A DNA stretch of 64,000 bases. Origin: Vitreoscilla stercoraria DSM 513. GTDB lineage: Bacteria > Pseudomonadota > Gammaproteobacteria > Burkholderiales > Neisseriaceae. Every line of letters begins with the position of its first letter. The first letter of the stretch is position 1. The position numbers and the translations under genes are program-made. Location of the stretch: positions 1 through 64,000 of the forward strand of contig NZ_KB908025.1 of the NCBI RefSeq assembly GCF_000382305.1, given 5' to 3'. The notes under the pieces were generated by a model. It was not told the DNA's origin and ran no database searches. It was given only the letters and a program-made list of their open reading frames with translations. Positions 44,750 to 54,158 of the stretch are shown here, one piece after another.

Positions 44750-45748
44750 ATGCAGTCTGAAGTGAAATTACATTTGCAGTCTCAAGCTCATTTTCATGCC
44801 CGTGCGCAATATTGGCGGGTGTGTGAAGTGGAATCATTGTATGACTTGCCGTTCATGGATTTGGTGTTTCGTGCCGCGCAAGTGCATCGTGAACATTTCA
44901 ATCCCAATGAAATTCAATTGTCCAGTTTGTTATCCATCAAAACTGGGGGTTGCCCTGAGGACTGTGCTTATTGCCCTCAGTCTGCACATCACGATACTGG
45001 TTTAGAAAAACAAGCTTTTTTGCCTGTGGATGATGTGGTGGCCAAAGCCAAAATTGCCAAAGAACGCGGTGCAAGCCGTTTTTGTATGGGCGCAGCGTGG
45101 CGCGGACCACACCAACGAGACATGTCGCGATTGACCGAGATGATTGCAGCGGTCAAAGCTTTGGGTTTGGAAACATGTGGGACGTTTGGGTTGCTCAAAG
45201 AAGATATGGCGGCGCAGTTACAAGCCGCAGGTTTGGATTATTACAACCACAATTTGGACACCGCGCCAGATAAATATGCTGATATTATTTCCACTCGCCA
45301 ATACGAAGACCGTTTGGATACCTTAGGGCAAGTCAGACATTCGGGTATGAAAGTGTGTTGTGGTGGGATTATTGGTATGCAAGAAATGCGCAAAGACCGT
45401 GCGGGCTTGTTAGCCAGTTTGGCCAATTTAGAGCCGCAGCCTGAATCGGTACCGATTAATCAATTGGTCAAAGTCGAAGGCGTGCCATTGGCGGACGCTG
45501 ACGATTTGGATTGGACCGAATTTGTGCGCACCATTGCTGTGGCACGCATCATCATGCCAACAAGTTATGTGCGTTTGTCGGCAGGTCGCAGTGGCATGTC
45601 AGAATCCACACAAGCTTTGTGTTTTATGGCGGGCGCCAATTCTATTTTTTATGGCGATGTATTGTTGACCACAGAAAATCCTGCGGACGATGTGGACAGA
45701 ATATTGATGGACAAATTGGATTTGCAGCCACAAACCAGAACTGAGTGA
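44750..45748 (+). CDS. bioB: biotin synthase
   Basis: A 332-residue radical SAM enzyme. The 4Fe-4S motif is CPEDCAYCPQS; YYNHNLDTAPDKYADIIST and the SAGRSGMSESTQALCFMAGA region (with the 2Fe-2S Arg ligand) are diagnostic. It inserts sulfur into dethiobiotin. ATG 44750 is preferred since GAGGA lies ten bases upstream; the GTG at 44741 is too close to it. No other bio gene is near. Confidence 0.97.
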   Translation: MQSEVKLHLQSQAHFHARAQYWRVCEVESLYDLPFMDLVFRAAQVHREHFNPNEIQLSSLLSIKTGGCPEDCAYCPQSAHHDTGLEKQAFLPVDDVVAKAKIAKERGASRFCMGAAWRGPHQRDMSRLTEMIAAVKALGLETCGTFGLLKEDMAAQLQAAGLDYYNHNLDTAPDKYADIISTRQYEDRLDTLGQVRHSGMKVCCGGIIGMQEMRKDRAGLLASLANLEPQPESVPINQLVKVEGVPLADADDLDWTEFVRTIAVARIIMPTSYVRLSAGRSGMSESTQALCFMAGANSIFYGDVLLTTENPADDVDRILMDKLDLQPQTRTE

Positions 45749-45797
45749 TGTTGGCAGCAAACAAGATAATCTGTAAACGCAAATCATGGAGCAAACA

Positions 45798-46124
45798 ATG
45801 GCATGGGTATTATTGACAGTGGCAATCATCGCTGAAGTGATTGCGACTTCGGCTTTGAAAGCCTCCAATGGCTTTAGCAATTTGTGGCCATCGATTTTGG
45901 CGGTTGTTGGCTATTGTGTGTCGTTTTACTTTTTGTCTTTGACGATGAAAACCTTGCCTACAGGTGTGATTTATGCCATTTGGTCGGGCATGGGCATTGT
46001 CTTGATTTCAGCGGTGGCGTGGGTTTTTTTCAAACAACGCTTGGATTTACCTGCTTTGCTGGGCATGGGCTTGATTTTGGCGGGCGTCATTGTCATTCAA
46101 TTGTTTTCTAAAGCAGGACATTGA
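45798..46124 (+). CDS. small multidrug resistance (EmrE/QacE-type) exporter
   Basis: A 108-residue four-helix protein. The essential membrane Glu is in IIAEVIATSALKAS; YAIWSGMGIVLISAVAW and GLILAGVIVIQLF complete the SMR pattern. Such dimers exchange protons for quaternary ammonium compounds or guanidinium. ATG 45798 has GGAG six bases upstream (inside the codons after ATG 45786), which favours the shorter form. Confidence 0.9.
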   Translation: MAWVLLTVAIIAEVIATSALKASNGFSNLWPSILAVVGYCVSFYFLSLTMKTLPTGVIYAIWSGMGIVLISAVAWVFFKQRLDLPALLGMGLILAGVIVIQLFSKAGH

Positions 46125-46140
46125 TTTTATCTTGCTAAAG

Positions 46141-46186
46141 CCATCAAAAAGCGTCCTGTAAACGTTTACAGGACGCTTTTTGATGG
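46141..46186. terminator. perfect 46-base palindrome of two DUS words
   Basis: The whole segment is its own reverse complement: CCATCAAAAAGCGTCCTGTA continues to the centre at 46163/46164 and mirrors back. It is the most extended of the DUS-type pairs, between the convergent SMR and nlpE genes. Confidence 0.9.
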
Positions 46187-46189
46187 TGC

Positions 46190-46672
46190 TTAATAGGCTT
46201 TGATTTGTGCAATGCGATAACTTCGCTCATTCGACAATGGCGCACCTGTTTGTCGGTTGCGAGCTTCGGCATAGCCTTCACCAATGAAAAAAATGCGTTG
46301 CGCCGCTTGAGCATCAAGGCGAATGAGTGAAGGTTGTCTGGCATCGAATTCAAAGCGTCCTGTAAATTGTTGTTGGTGATGAATTCGATTTTCGGTGAGA
46401 TGTTGTTCTTGTAAATGATAGGTTTTGTCAGGGCGCAGTTCCAAATCAATGCGGATGGAATCACACTCAGGACAAGGAATGTGACCGACATATAAACCTG
46501 CCCAATCCAAGCTGTTTTCTGCGGTGTCACCTGTCATGGAATAGGCAAGGTGTTCACGCATGTAGTCGTGGTCTTGGTGGCGGGCGTGATTGGCGGCGAT
46601 TTGGGCATGGGTGCGGTATTGGCAGGCGGCTAAAAAGAAGCTGCAAGCCAGTGCAAAAGACAAGGTTTTCAT
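46190..46672 (-). CDS. NlpE-like copper-resistance/envelope stress lipoprotein
   Basis: A 160-residue lipoprotein (lipobox FLAAC) with the NlpE N-terminal domain: WAGLYVGHIPCPECDSIRID, including the CxxC pair, and LELRPDKTYHLQEQHLTE. The C-terminal OB domain of E. coli NlpE is absent. NlpE signals surface contact or lipoprotein stress through Cpx in enterics; here only the fold is supported. An intragenic DUS (46354-46365) encodes TGRF on the coding strand. Confidence 0.82.
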   Translation of the reverse strand: MKTLSFALACSFFLAACQYRTHAQIAANHARHQDHDYMREHLAYSMTGDTAENSLDWAGLYVGHIPCPECDSIRIDLELRPDKTYHLQEQHLTENRIHHQQQFTGRFEFDARQPSLIRLDAQAAQRIFFIGEGYAEARNRQTGAPLSNERSYRIAQIKAY

Positions 46673-46752
46673 GGCTTCTTCTCACAAAGATAAGCATTCA
46701 TTTAAACCCAAATCATAGTCAAAAGTTCGATGGTTTGCAGCTGCTTATAAAA

Positions 46753-46781
46753 AAGTGTCCTGTAAAGTTTACAGGACGCTT
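46753..46781. terminator. DUS-type inverted repeat after the second ridA
   Basis: AAGTGTCCTGTAAA pairs with TTTACAGGACGCTT with one G-T mismatch: the left arm has GTG where the word has GCG. Confidence 0.75.
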
Positions 46782-46805
46782 ATTGTATGCAAAATCAATG
46801 GCTGA

Positions 46806-47189
46806 TTATTCTAAAACCAAAATCGCTTCCGCTTCAACCAACACGCCTTTAGGCAAGCTAGACACGCCAATAGCGGCACGAGCTGGATAAGGTTGGTTCA
46901 TGTATTTGGCCATGGTTTCGTTGAAAGTGGCAAAGTTAGACAAGTCGGTCAAGTAAGCATTCACTTTCACCACTTGGTCAAACGTGCCGCCAGCCGCTTC
47001 AATGACTGCTGCCAAGTTTTTGAACACTTGTTCGGTTTGTTCTGCAAAGCCGCCTTCAACCACTTCACCGGTTGCTGGAACCAAAGGGATTTGACCTGAA
47101 ATCCAAACAGTGTTGCCAGCGCGAACGGCTTGAGAATAAGCACCGATGGCTGCAGGGGCATTTTCAGTGTGAATGATTTGTTTGCTCAT
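46806..47189 (-). CDS. ridA: reactive intermediate deaminase RidA (second copy)
   Basis: A 127-residue canonical RidA: GAYSQAVRAGNTVWISGQIP, KVNAYLTDLSNFATFNETM, YPARAAIGVSSLPKGVLVEA with the catalytic Arg. It hydrolyses 2-aminoacrylate and similar enamines. The second ATG (47189) is preferred since AAAGG lies about 7 bases upstream. Confidence 0.93.
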   Translation of the reverse strand: MSKQIIHTENAPAAIGAYSQAVRAGNTVWISGQIPLVPATGEVVEGGFAEQTEQVFKNLAAVIEAAGGTFDQVVKVNAYLTDLSNFATFNETMAKYMNQPYPARAAIGVSSLPKGVLVEAEAILVLE

Positions 47190-47210
47190 GTTCATTCCTT
47201 TAAAAAGGGA

Positions 47211-48380
47211 TTATAAAAATAACTGCAATAAGTCGTTTAAAAAGCGCTGCCCCAATGGCGTTGCTTGCAAACGTGTAGGGTTGGCTTCTAGCAAGCCTTG
47301 TTCGGTGGCTTGCTTGAGGGCATGGGCGATTGTACCAAAGTTTAAGCCTGTGCGTTCGGTGTACAAATGACTGGGTACACCTTGTTGTAAGCGCAAAGCA
47401 TTCATCATAAACTCAAACGGCAAAGCGGCTTTGTCGATTGCGTCACGTTTGGTTGCAGAACCGTCTTTGATGCCATTGAAATAATCTTTGGGATGGCGCA
47501 CACGCACAGTGCGCTCAATGCGGTCGTGGTAAGAAATCTTGCCATGTGCACCTGCGCCAATGCCGATGTAGTCGCCAAACTGCCAATAATTGACATTGTG
47601 GCGTGCCATTTTACCATCGCGCTGAAACGCTGATGTTTCATAACGTGTAAACCCATGTTCAAACAAAGCACCATGCACCGCTTCTTCAATGTCAATCAAA
47701 TGATCGTCATCAGGCATGTTCGCAGGCGGCGTATGGCCAAAAGCGGTGTTAGGCTCTAGTGTCAATTGGTAGGCGGAAATGTGTGGCGCACCCAAAGCCA
47801 TTGCCGTATTCACATCGTTTAAAGCTTGGGCTATGCTTTGATTGGGCAAGGCATACATCAAATCAATATTGATGCGTTCAAACAGTTTCAAAGCGGCTTC
47901 GATGGCAGTCTTGGCTTGTTTGTCATCGTGAATGCGCCCTAGGATTTTTAAATGTTCAGGGTGAAAACTTTGCACGCCCAAAGACAAACGATTGATGCCA
48001 GCATCGGCAAAACCTGCAAAACGTTCTTGTTCAAACGTGCCTGGATTGGCTTCCATCGTGATTTCAGCCGTTGGCAACACTTTGATACGCGCGCGCACGC
48101 CTGCTAGCAAACGGTCAATAGAAGCGGCCTGAAACACGCTTGGTGTGCCACCACCGATGAAAATCGTTTCTACTGAACGACCCCAAACGTAAGGCAATTC
48201 TTGTTCTAAGTCTTGCAACAAAGCATCGACATACGCATCTTCTGGTAAAGCGGCACCTGAAAACTGGTGTGAATTGAAATCACAATACGGACATTTTTGT
48301 ACGCACCAAGGTGTGTGTATGTACAAAGACAAAGGCGGCAGGGCTTTCAGGCCGCTGCCTAAAGGGTGAAACTCAATCAT
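47211..48380 (-). CDS. hemW: radical SAM family heme chaperone HemW
   Basis: A 389-residue HemN-like protein starting PPLSLYIHTPWCVQKCPYCD with the CxxxCxxC cluster motif, IFIGGGTPSVF, ITMEANPGTFE, NRLSLGVQSF and DLMYALPNQS. HemW inserts heme into respiratory proteins and lacks coproporphyrinogen oxidase activity. ATG 48380 overlaps the rdgB stop by eight bases (ATGATTGA), so the two are coupled. A CAGGCCGC word lies at 48348. Confidence 0.93.
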   Translation of the reverse strand: MIEFHPLGSGLKALPPLSLYIHTPWCVQKCPYCDFNSHQFSGAALPEDAYVDALLQDLEQELPYVWGRSVETIFIGGGTPSVFQAASIDRLLAGVRARIKVLPTAEITMEANPGTFEQERFAGFADAGINRLSLGVQSFHPEHLKILGRIHDDKQAKTAIEAALKLFERINIDLMYALPNQSIAQALNDVNTAMALGAPHISAYQLTLEPNTAFGHTPPANMPDDDHLIDIEEAVHGALFEHGFTRYETSAFQRDGKMARHNVNYWQFGDYIGIGAGAHGKISYHDRIERTVRVRHPKDYFNGIKDGSATKRDAIDKAALPFEFMMNALRLQQGVPSHLYTERTGLNFGTIAHALKQATEQGLLEANPTRLQATPLGQRFLNDLLQLFL

Positions 48381-49017
48381 TGAAAAACGCTTTTTCTGGA
48401 ACATCCAAACCGTGGAAATGGTATAACTCATCCATTTTTTGCATCAAAGCCAACATCGCACGACCACGATGGCTGATGCGATTTTTCAAAGTAGTCGATA
48501 CTTCTGCGGCAGTTTGTTTGTATTCGGTGACTAAAAAATGAGGGTCGTAGCCAAAGCCATTTTCGCCTTGGGCTTCTTCTTGCCAACAGCCTTCCCACAC
48601 GCCATCAACAATAATCGGTTGTGGGTCTTCAGGTGAGCGCACCAACACCAACACGCAAGCATACCAAACGTTTTTGTTGCTGTGTTCGCGCAAAGCTTCA
48701 GACAGTTTGGCATTGTTATCCAAATCGCTTTTGTGTTCGCCTGCATAGCGGGCTGAAAACACGCCCGGTGCACCATTCAAAGCGGCAGCACAAATGCCTG
48801 AATCATCCGCTAAAGCTGGGCGTCCTGTAAGCGCACTGGCATGGCGGGCTTTGGCCAACGCATTTTCCACAAACGTATGGTATGGTTCAGGGCAATCGGG
48901 CACATCAAATTGGCTTTGTGGCAATACGGTGATGCCATAAGGTTCAAAAAAAGCTTTGAACTCACGCAATTTGCCGGCATTGTTGCTGGCCAAAACGATT
49001 TCATTGTGATTGAGCAT
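48373..49017 (-). CDS. rdgB: dITP/XTP pyrophosphatase RdgB
   Basis: A 214-residue HAM1-family enzyme: LASNNAGKLREFKAFF at the N-terminus, ADDSGICAAALNGAPGVFSA, and ISHRGRAM near the end. It removes non-canonical purine nucleoside triphosphates. ATG 49017 follows AAGGAAAA and gives the family N-terminus. A DUS word at 48819 encodes LTGRP. It overlaps the small membrane protein gene by 17 bases. Confidence 0.95.
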   Translation of the reverse strand: MLNHNEIVLASNNAGKLREFKAFFEPYGITVLPQSQFDVPDCPEPYHTFVENALAKARHASALTGRPALADDSGICAAALNGAPGVFSARYAGEHKSDLDNNAKLSEALREHSNKNVWYACVLVLVRSPEDPQPIIVDGVWEGCWQEEAQGENGFGYDPHFLVTEYKQTAAEVSTTLKNRISHRGRAMLALMQKMDELYHFHGLDVPEKAFFND

Positions 49018-49249
49018 TTTGATTTTCCTTTTGCTTGCGTGCCATCGCTTGCAATTGCTTGTGGCGCACAAATAACATGAAACTGCCGATTTGACACAAC
49101 ATGGCGATGAAGGCGGCAATAAAACACACCATTGCCATGCGTTGGCCATCGTGCGTCCACAAATAAGCCGCTGTCACCATCAACAGTGCAAATAAAATGG
49201 TGAACAATAAAACGGCCAATAAAGCGCGTCTAAGTGGATTGATTTTCAT
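49001..49249 (-). CDS. small two-helix membrane protein
   Basis: An 82-residue protein with two membrane helices (about 8-30 and 40-62) and a basic Lys/Gln-rich tail (RHKQLQAMARKQKENQNAQS). No family recognised. It overlaps rdgB by 17 bases and is probably first in a unit with rdgB and hemW. Confidence 0.65.
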   Translation of the reverse strand: MKINPLRRALLAVLLFTILFALLMVTAAYLWTHDGQRMAMVCFIAAFIAMLCQIGSFMLFVRHKQLQAMARKQKENQNAQSQ

Positions 49250-49259
49250 AAAGTTAAAA

Positions 49260-49280
49260 AAGGCAGCATGACGCTGCCTT
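49260..49280 (-). terminator. bamC terminator
   Basis: On the minus strand AAGGCAGC, loop GTCAT, GCTGCCTT followed by TTTTAAC, 19 bases behind the bamC stop. Confidence 0.8.
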
Positions 49281-49298
49281 GTATTTCTGGGTTAAGAA

Positions 49299-50414
49299 TT
49301 AACGCAATTCCGTTTGCAAACGGCTCAAAATTTGGCTCAAATCGCTGCCTTGATACGGTGAGCCTTGACGGTCTAAGACTACTAAGCGATCACCACCTTC
49401 AATGGCAGTTAATTTGACAACCAAGTTTTCACGTGCAGGTGCTGCTGCTTTGGCTTTGCTGCCAAACATGCGTTTGAGCATGCCAGGTTTTTCAGTGCTG
49501 ACGGCTTCGCTTTCGGCTGAAGTCGGTTGCACAATATAAATGCGTTGTGATGGTTCAATGTCACGAACGGTTAAACCGACACGATCTAAAGCCAAGCCAA
49601 TGCGGCGCCAATTGCGTTCAGCATCGCCACGCACAATCAAGCTTTTACCCTCGATGCGTGCAAACTCTTGAATGGGATTGGTTTGAGTTTGTTCTAATTG
49701 CTGTTTGATTTGGGCTTCATTTTGACCAAAACGGTGCATGAAGCGACCTAAAAATGCCGCTTCCAAATTCACATCGCTGTTGCGAGGCTGCCATACCGTG
49801 TTGTCTTTGTTACGGCTGTTATAAACTTCTTCCATGCCTTTGTGAACAAATGCCACACGGATGCCCTTGTCAGTGCGCTCCATGCGAGAAATGAATTTGT
49901 CACGCTCAGAAGTTGAATAAATGCTACCCAAGCCGACTTTTTCTAACAAGAAGCGGAAACCATCATTGGGCAGCTTGGCACGGTTTTCAGCCCAATCGGT
50001 TTCCATAAAGCCAATGGCAGGCTCTTCGTTGCCGATGGTGAAGCCCATTTCTTGCCAGAAAACTTTCAGTTGAGGCCAGATTTCTTGAGCATTGACGCCA
50101 TCCATCACCAACCAGCGTTGAGCACCATCGCTGACCATATGGACATTGGCCACTTGTGCCAAAATGCGTGAGTCAGCTTGAGTGGTTTGGCCTTGGCTGC
50201 GATTTAAGTCGCTGGCACGAACTGCACCAGAACCGGTTGGAATGACATAGCGGTCACCTTGATTGGGATTGGTTAAATCAGGTGGCACATCTAAGCGAAC
50301 TTGGTTTGCTTTGACGGTCGATTCATATTTTAATGTGTCTTTGTTGCTATTTGAGCAAGCCGTTAAACTCAATAATACAGTCGCTGCGACAGTCAGTTGT
50401 ATGGTTTTTTTCAT
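49299..50414 (-). CDS. bamC: outer membrane assembly lipoprotein BamC
   Basis: A 371-residue lipoprotein with lipobox SLTAC, the unstructured N-terminal segment that binds BamD (YESTVKANQVRLDVPPDLTN) and two helix-grip domains (IGFMETDWAENRAKL, VAFVHKGMEEVY). It lies directly behind dapA on the minus strand, the dapA-bamC (nlpB) order also seen in E. coli. Confidence 0.92.
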   Translation of the reverse strand: MKKTIQLTVAATVLLSLTACSNSNKDTLKYESTVKANQVRLDVPPDLTNPNQGDRYVIPTGSGAVRASDLNRSQGQTTQADSRILAQVANVHMVSDGAQRWLVMDGVNAQEIWPQLKVFWQEMGFTIGNEEPAIGFMETDWAENRAKLPNDGFRFLLEKVGLGSIYSTSERDKFISRMERTDKGIRVAFVHKGMEEVYNSRNKDNTVWQPRNSDVNLEAAFLGRFMHRFGQNEAQIKQQLEQTQTNPIQEFARIEGKSLIVRGDAERNWRRIGLALDRVGLTVRDIEPSQRIYIVQPTSAESEAVSTEKPGMLKRMFGSKAKAAAPARENLVVKLTAIEGGDRLVVLDRQGSPYQGSDLSQILSRLQTELR

Positions 50415-50433
50415 CTATGCCTCTAAATTGGGA

Positions 50434-51309
50434 TTAAATTAAACCAGCTTCTTGCATGGCTGCACGTACTTTTTCTTCGCCTGCAGCTGTCATTGGCAAG
50501 ATAGGCAAACGCACATGAGGTTCGATAATGTTCAATTGACTCATGGCCCATTTGGCAGGCGCTGGGCTGGCTTCACAGAACATGTCCACATGCATCGATT
50601 GCAATGGGTTGTTCAATTGGCGCGCTTTATTGACATCACCTTCTAAAGCTGCTTGGCACATATCGCTGAATTCACGTGGGGCAACGTTGGCACAAACGCT
50701 GATGATGCCATCGCCACCACACAATAAAAATGCTAAGGCGCTAGAATCATCGCCTGAGTACAAAGCAAAGCCTTCAGGTGCACGTTTGATCAAATCACAA
50801 GCACGGCCAATATCGCCTGAAGCTTCTTTGACACCCACGATATTGTCAATTTCTGCCAAACGTAAAATGGTGTCATTGCTCATATCTACTACTGTGCGTC
50901 CTGGAACATTATAAATGATCATAGGAATGGCAGCCGCTTGTGCAATGGCTTTGAAATGTTGGTAAATGCCTTCTTGTGAAGGTTTGTTGTAATAAGGAAC
51001 CACTGACAAAGTGTAATCTGCACCCAAACGTTCACATTCTTTAGACAAATGAATCGCTTCTGCAGTGTTGTTGGCGCCTGCACCAGCAATGATAGGGATG
51101 CGTTTATTGGCGTGCTTGACTGCGCATTCTACCACAGCCAAATGCTCTTCCATGCTCAATGTGGCAGTTTCACCAGTGGTGCCTACTGGGACGATGGCTT
51201 GAGTACCATTGTCAATGTGCCAATCAATCAAGGTTTTAAAACGTTCAAAATCCACTGCACCATCTGCATGCATCGGGGTAACGATGGCAACAATACTGCC
51301 TTTAATCAT
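50434..51309 (-). CDS. dapA: 4-hydroxy-tetrahydrodipicolinate synthase
   Basis: A 291-residue DHDPS: PVGTTGETATLSMEEH, YYNKPSQEGIYQHF with the active Tyr, IIYNVPGRTVVDM, and VGVKEASGD with the Schiff-base Lys. It joins pyruvate and aspartate semialdehyde at the start of the lysine/diaminopimelate branch. The ATG at 51309 follows AAGGC; the frame is open to 51405 but that N-terminus is unlike the family. Confidence 0.96.
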   Translation of the reverse strand: MIKGSIVAIVTPMHADGAVDFERFKTLIDWHIDNGTQAIVPVGTTGETATLSMEEHLAVVECAVKHANKRIPIIAGAGANNTAEAIHLSKECERLGADYTLSVVPYYNKPSQEGIYQHFKAIAQAAAIPMIIYNVPGRTVVDMSNDTILRLAEIDNIVGVKEASGDIGRACDLIKRAPEGFALYSGDDSSALAFLLCGGDGIISVCANVAPREFSDMCQAALEGDVNKARQLNNPLQSMHVDMFCEASPAPAKWAMSQLNIIEPHVRLPILPMTAAGEEKVRAAMQEAGLI

Positions 51310-51585
51310 GTTGTAAGCCTTATAACAACCAAATAATGGGGTTAGAAACAATCGAATTGATAAAATAAATGTGGGCAATTGTAGCGTATTTTTGAATCTT
51401 GCCACACATTCAAAGCATTATTAATGGTTTAAGTTAAGTTAAAAAACACAAGAACTTTGCTTAAACAGTTGATTTATTTTATCTAAGAAGCATACGTCAA
51501 AACACCTATATACCGCAATATTCAGATATAACGTGGTAAAATACGCCGTTATATTGATTAACCGTTTTTTGAAGGACACTCTCAC

Positions 51586-53214
51586 GTGATCAGCACGAAT
51601 AATTTGACCATGCAGTTTGGCGCTAAGCCCTTGTTTGAAAATGTATCGGTGAAGTTTGGCGAAGGCAATCGCTATGGTCTTATCGGTGCCAATGGCTCTG
51701 GTAAGTCTACTTTTATGAAAATCTTGGGTGGCGATTTAGAGGCGACCGGCGGTGAGGTGGCCATTGAAAACGGTGCTCGTTTGGGTAAATTGCGCCAAGA
51801 TCAGTTTGCTTATGAAGACATGCGCGTGTTGGATGTGGTGATGATGGGTCACACTGAAATGTGGGCTGCCATGACCGAGCGCGATGCCATTTATGCCAAT
51901 ATGGAAGCGACCGAAGACGATTACATGCACGCGGCTGAGTTAGAGGGCAAGTTTGCCGAATACGATGGCTATACCGCAGAAGCGCGTGCGGGTGCATTGC
52001 TTTCAGGTGTGGGCATTGAAGAAGCATTGCACAATACAACCATGAGCGAAGTGGCTCCTGGCTTTAAATTGCGTGTGTTGTTGGCGCAAGCTTTGTTTTC
52101 TAAGCCTGATGTATTGTTGTTGGATGAGCCGACCAATAACTTGGACATCAACACCATTCGTTGGTTGGAAGATGTATTGAACCAATACGAATCGACCATG
52201 ATTATTATTTCGCATGACCGCCACTTTTTGAACGAAGTGTGTACACACACTGCGGACGTCGATTATGGCACAGTGACGGTTTACCCAGGTAATTACGACG
52301 AATACATGTTGGCAAGTGCCCAATCTCGCGAACGCGCGATGAAAGACAATGCCAAAGCCAAAGAAAAATTGCAAGAATTGCAAGAGTTTGTGGCGCGTTT
52401 TTCAGCCAACAAATCCAAAGCCCGTCAAGCGACTTCTCGTTTGAAACAAGCAGATAAGATTAAAGATGAAATGGTCGAAGTGAAACCTTCTACCCGTCAA
52501 AATCCATTTATCCGCTTTGAAGTAGACGAAAAAGCCAAGCTACACCGCCATGCCGTAGAGCTAGATGGCGTGAGCAAGGCATTTGATAAAACCTTGTTTA
52601 ACAAAGTCAACTTTATTATGGAAGCGGGCGAGCGTTTGGCGATTATCGGCCCTAACGGTGCGGGTAAATCGACTTTGCTCAAATTGTTGGCAGGTGCGTT
52701 TGATGAAGAATATGCAGATGGTGTGACACCTGATGCAGGTATCATTAAATGGGCGGAAAAAGCCAATATCGGTTACTACCCACAAGACCATGAAAAAGAC
52801 TTTGATACCAATGATGACTTGACTTCGTGGATGCGTGAATGGGGTTTAGAAGGCGATGACGAACAAGTGATTCGTGGTACTTTAGGTCGCTTGCTGTTTG
52901 GTAGCAATGATGTGACCAAAAACGTGCGCGTGTTGTCAGGTGGTGAAAAAGGTCGCATGTTGTATGGCAAATTGATTTTGCAAAAACCCAATGTCTTAAT
53001 CATGGATGAGCCGACCAACCACATGGACATGGAAAGCATCGAGTCTTTGAACATGGCTTTGGAAAAATTCCCAGGCACGTTGATTTTTGTATCGCATGAC
53101 CGTCAATTTGTGAGCTCTTTGGCGACACAAATTTTGGAATTAGACGGTGAAGGTGGTCACGATTACTTCATGGGTGATTACGAAACCTATTTGTCTAAAA
53201 AAGGCATCGTGTAA
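51586..53214 (+). CDS. ybiT: ABC-F family ATPase YbiT
   Basis: A 542-residue protein with two ABC cassettes joined by the ABC-F linker (about 240-310). Walker A motifs GANGSGKST and GPNGAGKST; Walker B LLLDEPTNNLD and LIMDEPTNHMD; signature LSGGEKGR in the second. Start GTG 51586 follows AAGGA; the N-terminus (TMQFGAKPLFENVSVKFGEG) is that of YbiT, a ribosome-associated ABC-F factor. Bases 51310-51585 show no gene. Confidence 0.93.
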   Translation: MISTNNLTMQFGAKPLFENVSVKFGEGNRYGLIGANGSGKSTFMKILGGDLEATGGEVAIENGARLGKLRQDQFAYEDMRVLDVVMMGHTEMWAAMTERDAIYANMEATEDDYMHAAELEGKFAEYDGYTAEARAGALLSGVGIEEALHNTTMSEVAPGFKLRVLLAQALFSKPDVLLLDEPTNNLDINTIRWLEDVLNQYESTMIIISHDRHFLNEVCTHTADVDYGTVTVYPGNYDEYMLASAQSRERAMKDNAKAKEKLQELQEFVARFSANKSKARQATSRLKQADKIKDEMVEVKPSTRQNPFIRFEVDEKAKLHRHAVELDGVSKAFDKTLFNKVNFIMEAGERLAIIGPNGAGKSTLLKLLAGAFDEEYADGVTPDAGIIKWAEKANIGYYPQDHEKDFDTNDDLTSWMREWGLEGDDEQVIRGTLGRLLFGSNDVTKNVRVLSGGEKGRMLYGKLILQKPNVLIMDEPTNHMDMESIESLNMALEKFPGTLIFVSHDRQFVSSLATQILELDGEGGHDYFMGDYETYLSKKGIV

Positions 53215-53223
53215 GTTTTGCCC

Positions 53224-53256
53224 AAAGCGTCCTGTAACATGTTTACAGGACGCTTT
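53224..53256 (+). terminator. DUS-type terminator after ybiT
   Basis: AAAGCGTCCTGTAA and its reverse complement with a short loop, nine bases behind the ybiT stop, followed by a T run. Confidence 0.85.
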
Positions 53257-53276
53257 TTAAGAAAGCTGAGGTGAGA

Positions 53277-54083
53277 ATGATTAGCACTAAAAATAAGCCG
53301 CAACGCATCCGTTACGATATCAAAATTCGCCGTTTGCAAGTGGCTAAAATTGAAGATTTAAGCCAAAGTCTGCGTGCCATTACCTTTACTGGTGAGGCTT
53401 TGGACACGTTTCAAAGCGATGGCTTTGATGACCATATCAAAGTATTTTTTCCCAATGCCGATGGTCAATTGGTATTGCCACAAATTGGTGAGCGTGGCGT
53501 GGCGTATCCTGAGGGCGTGGAAAAACCTGCGGTGCGTGAATACACGCCGACCGGCATTGATTTGGTCGGTCAAACTTTGCGTTTAGAGTTTGCCATACAT
53601 GATGCAGGTCCTGCGACCACATGGGCGAAAAATGTGCAGTTAGGACAAGAAATCGCCATTGCAGGTCCTCGTGGTGCTTTGGTTTTGCCAATGGAAGTGA
53701 ATCATTATGTGTTGGTAGGCGATGAAACAGCGTTGCCTGCGATTCGCCGCCGCTTGAGCGAGTTGTCACAAGGCAGTACTGCGTATGTATTTGCTGAAAT
53801 CAACAGCGAAGCAGACGAAGTGCCTTTGCCAAGTGCGGCTGATGTGAAAGTCGTGTGGGCGTATCGTCGTGGTGCTGCGGTGACCAGTGCGCACTTTTTG
53901 TTAGAGCAAGTTCAGCAAGCGACTTTGCCAACGGATGATGTGCAAGTATGGATTGGCTGTGAGCGTGAGCAAGTGCGTGCTTTGCGTGAGTGGTTTTGGA
54001 ACAATGGTTGGGACAAAGACGATGTCAAACATGCCAGCTATTGGAACAAAGGCACGGCGGCTTATCATGAGCCGCATGATTGA
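53277..54083 (+). CDS. siderophore-interacting protein (FAD ferric-chelate reductase type)
   Basis: A 268-residue SIP/ViuB-like flavoprotein: FAD-binding REYTPTGID and GPATTWAKNVQLGQEIAIAG, GPRGALVLP, LVGDETALPAIRRRLSE and C-terminal SYWNKGTAAYHEPHD. It probably reduces iron from imported siderophores in the cytoplasm. ATG 53277 has GAGG five bases upstream. No siderophore receptor or transporter lies alongside. Confidence 0.9.
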   Translation: MISTKNKPQRIRYDIKIRRLQVAKIEDLSQSLRAITFTGEALDTFQSDGFDDHIKVFFPNADGQLVLPQIGERGVAYPEGVEKPAVREYTPTGIDLVGQTLRLEFAIHDAGPATTWAKNVQLGQEIAIAGPRGALVLPMEVNHYVLVGDETALPAIRRRLSELSQGSTAYVFAEINSEADEVPLPSAADVKVVWAYRRGAAVTSAHFLLEQVQQATLPTDDVQVWIGCEREQVRALREWFWNNGWDKDDVKHASYWNKGTAAYHEPHD

Positions 54084-54106
54084 TACCATCGAATGACTTC
54101 GATGAT

Positions 54107-54136
54107 AAGCGTCCTGTCAATCTTACAGGAGGCTTT
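54107..54136. terminator. degenerate DUS-type inverted repeat
   Basis: AAGCGTCCTGTCA faces TTACAGGAGGCTT, each arm off by one base from the word, then a T run. It closes the siderophore-interacting protein gene. A third, intact DUS word follows at 54162-54173, inside the end of the next gene. Confidence 0.7.
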
Positions 54137-54158
54137 TTTGTGGCCCAAACAAGAGACA

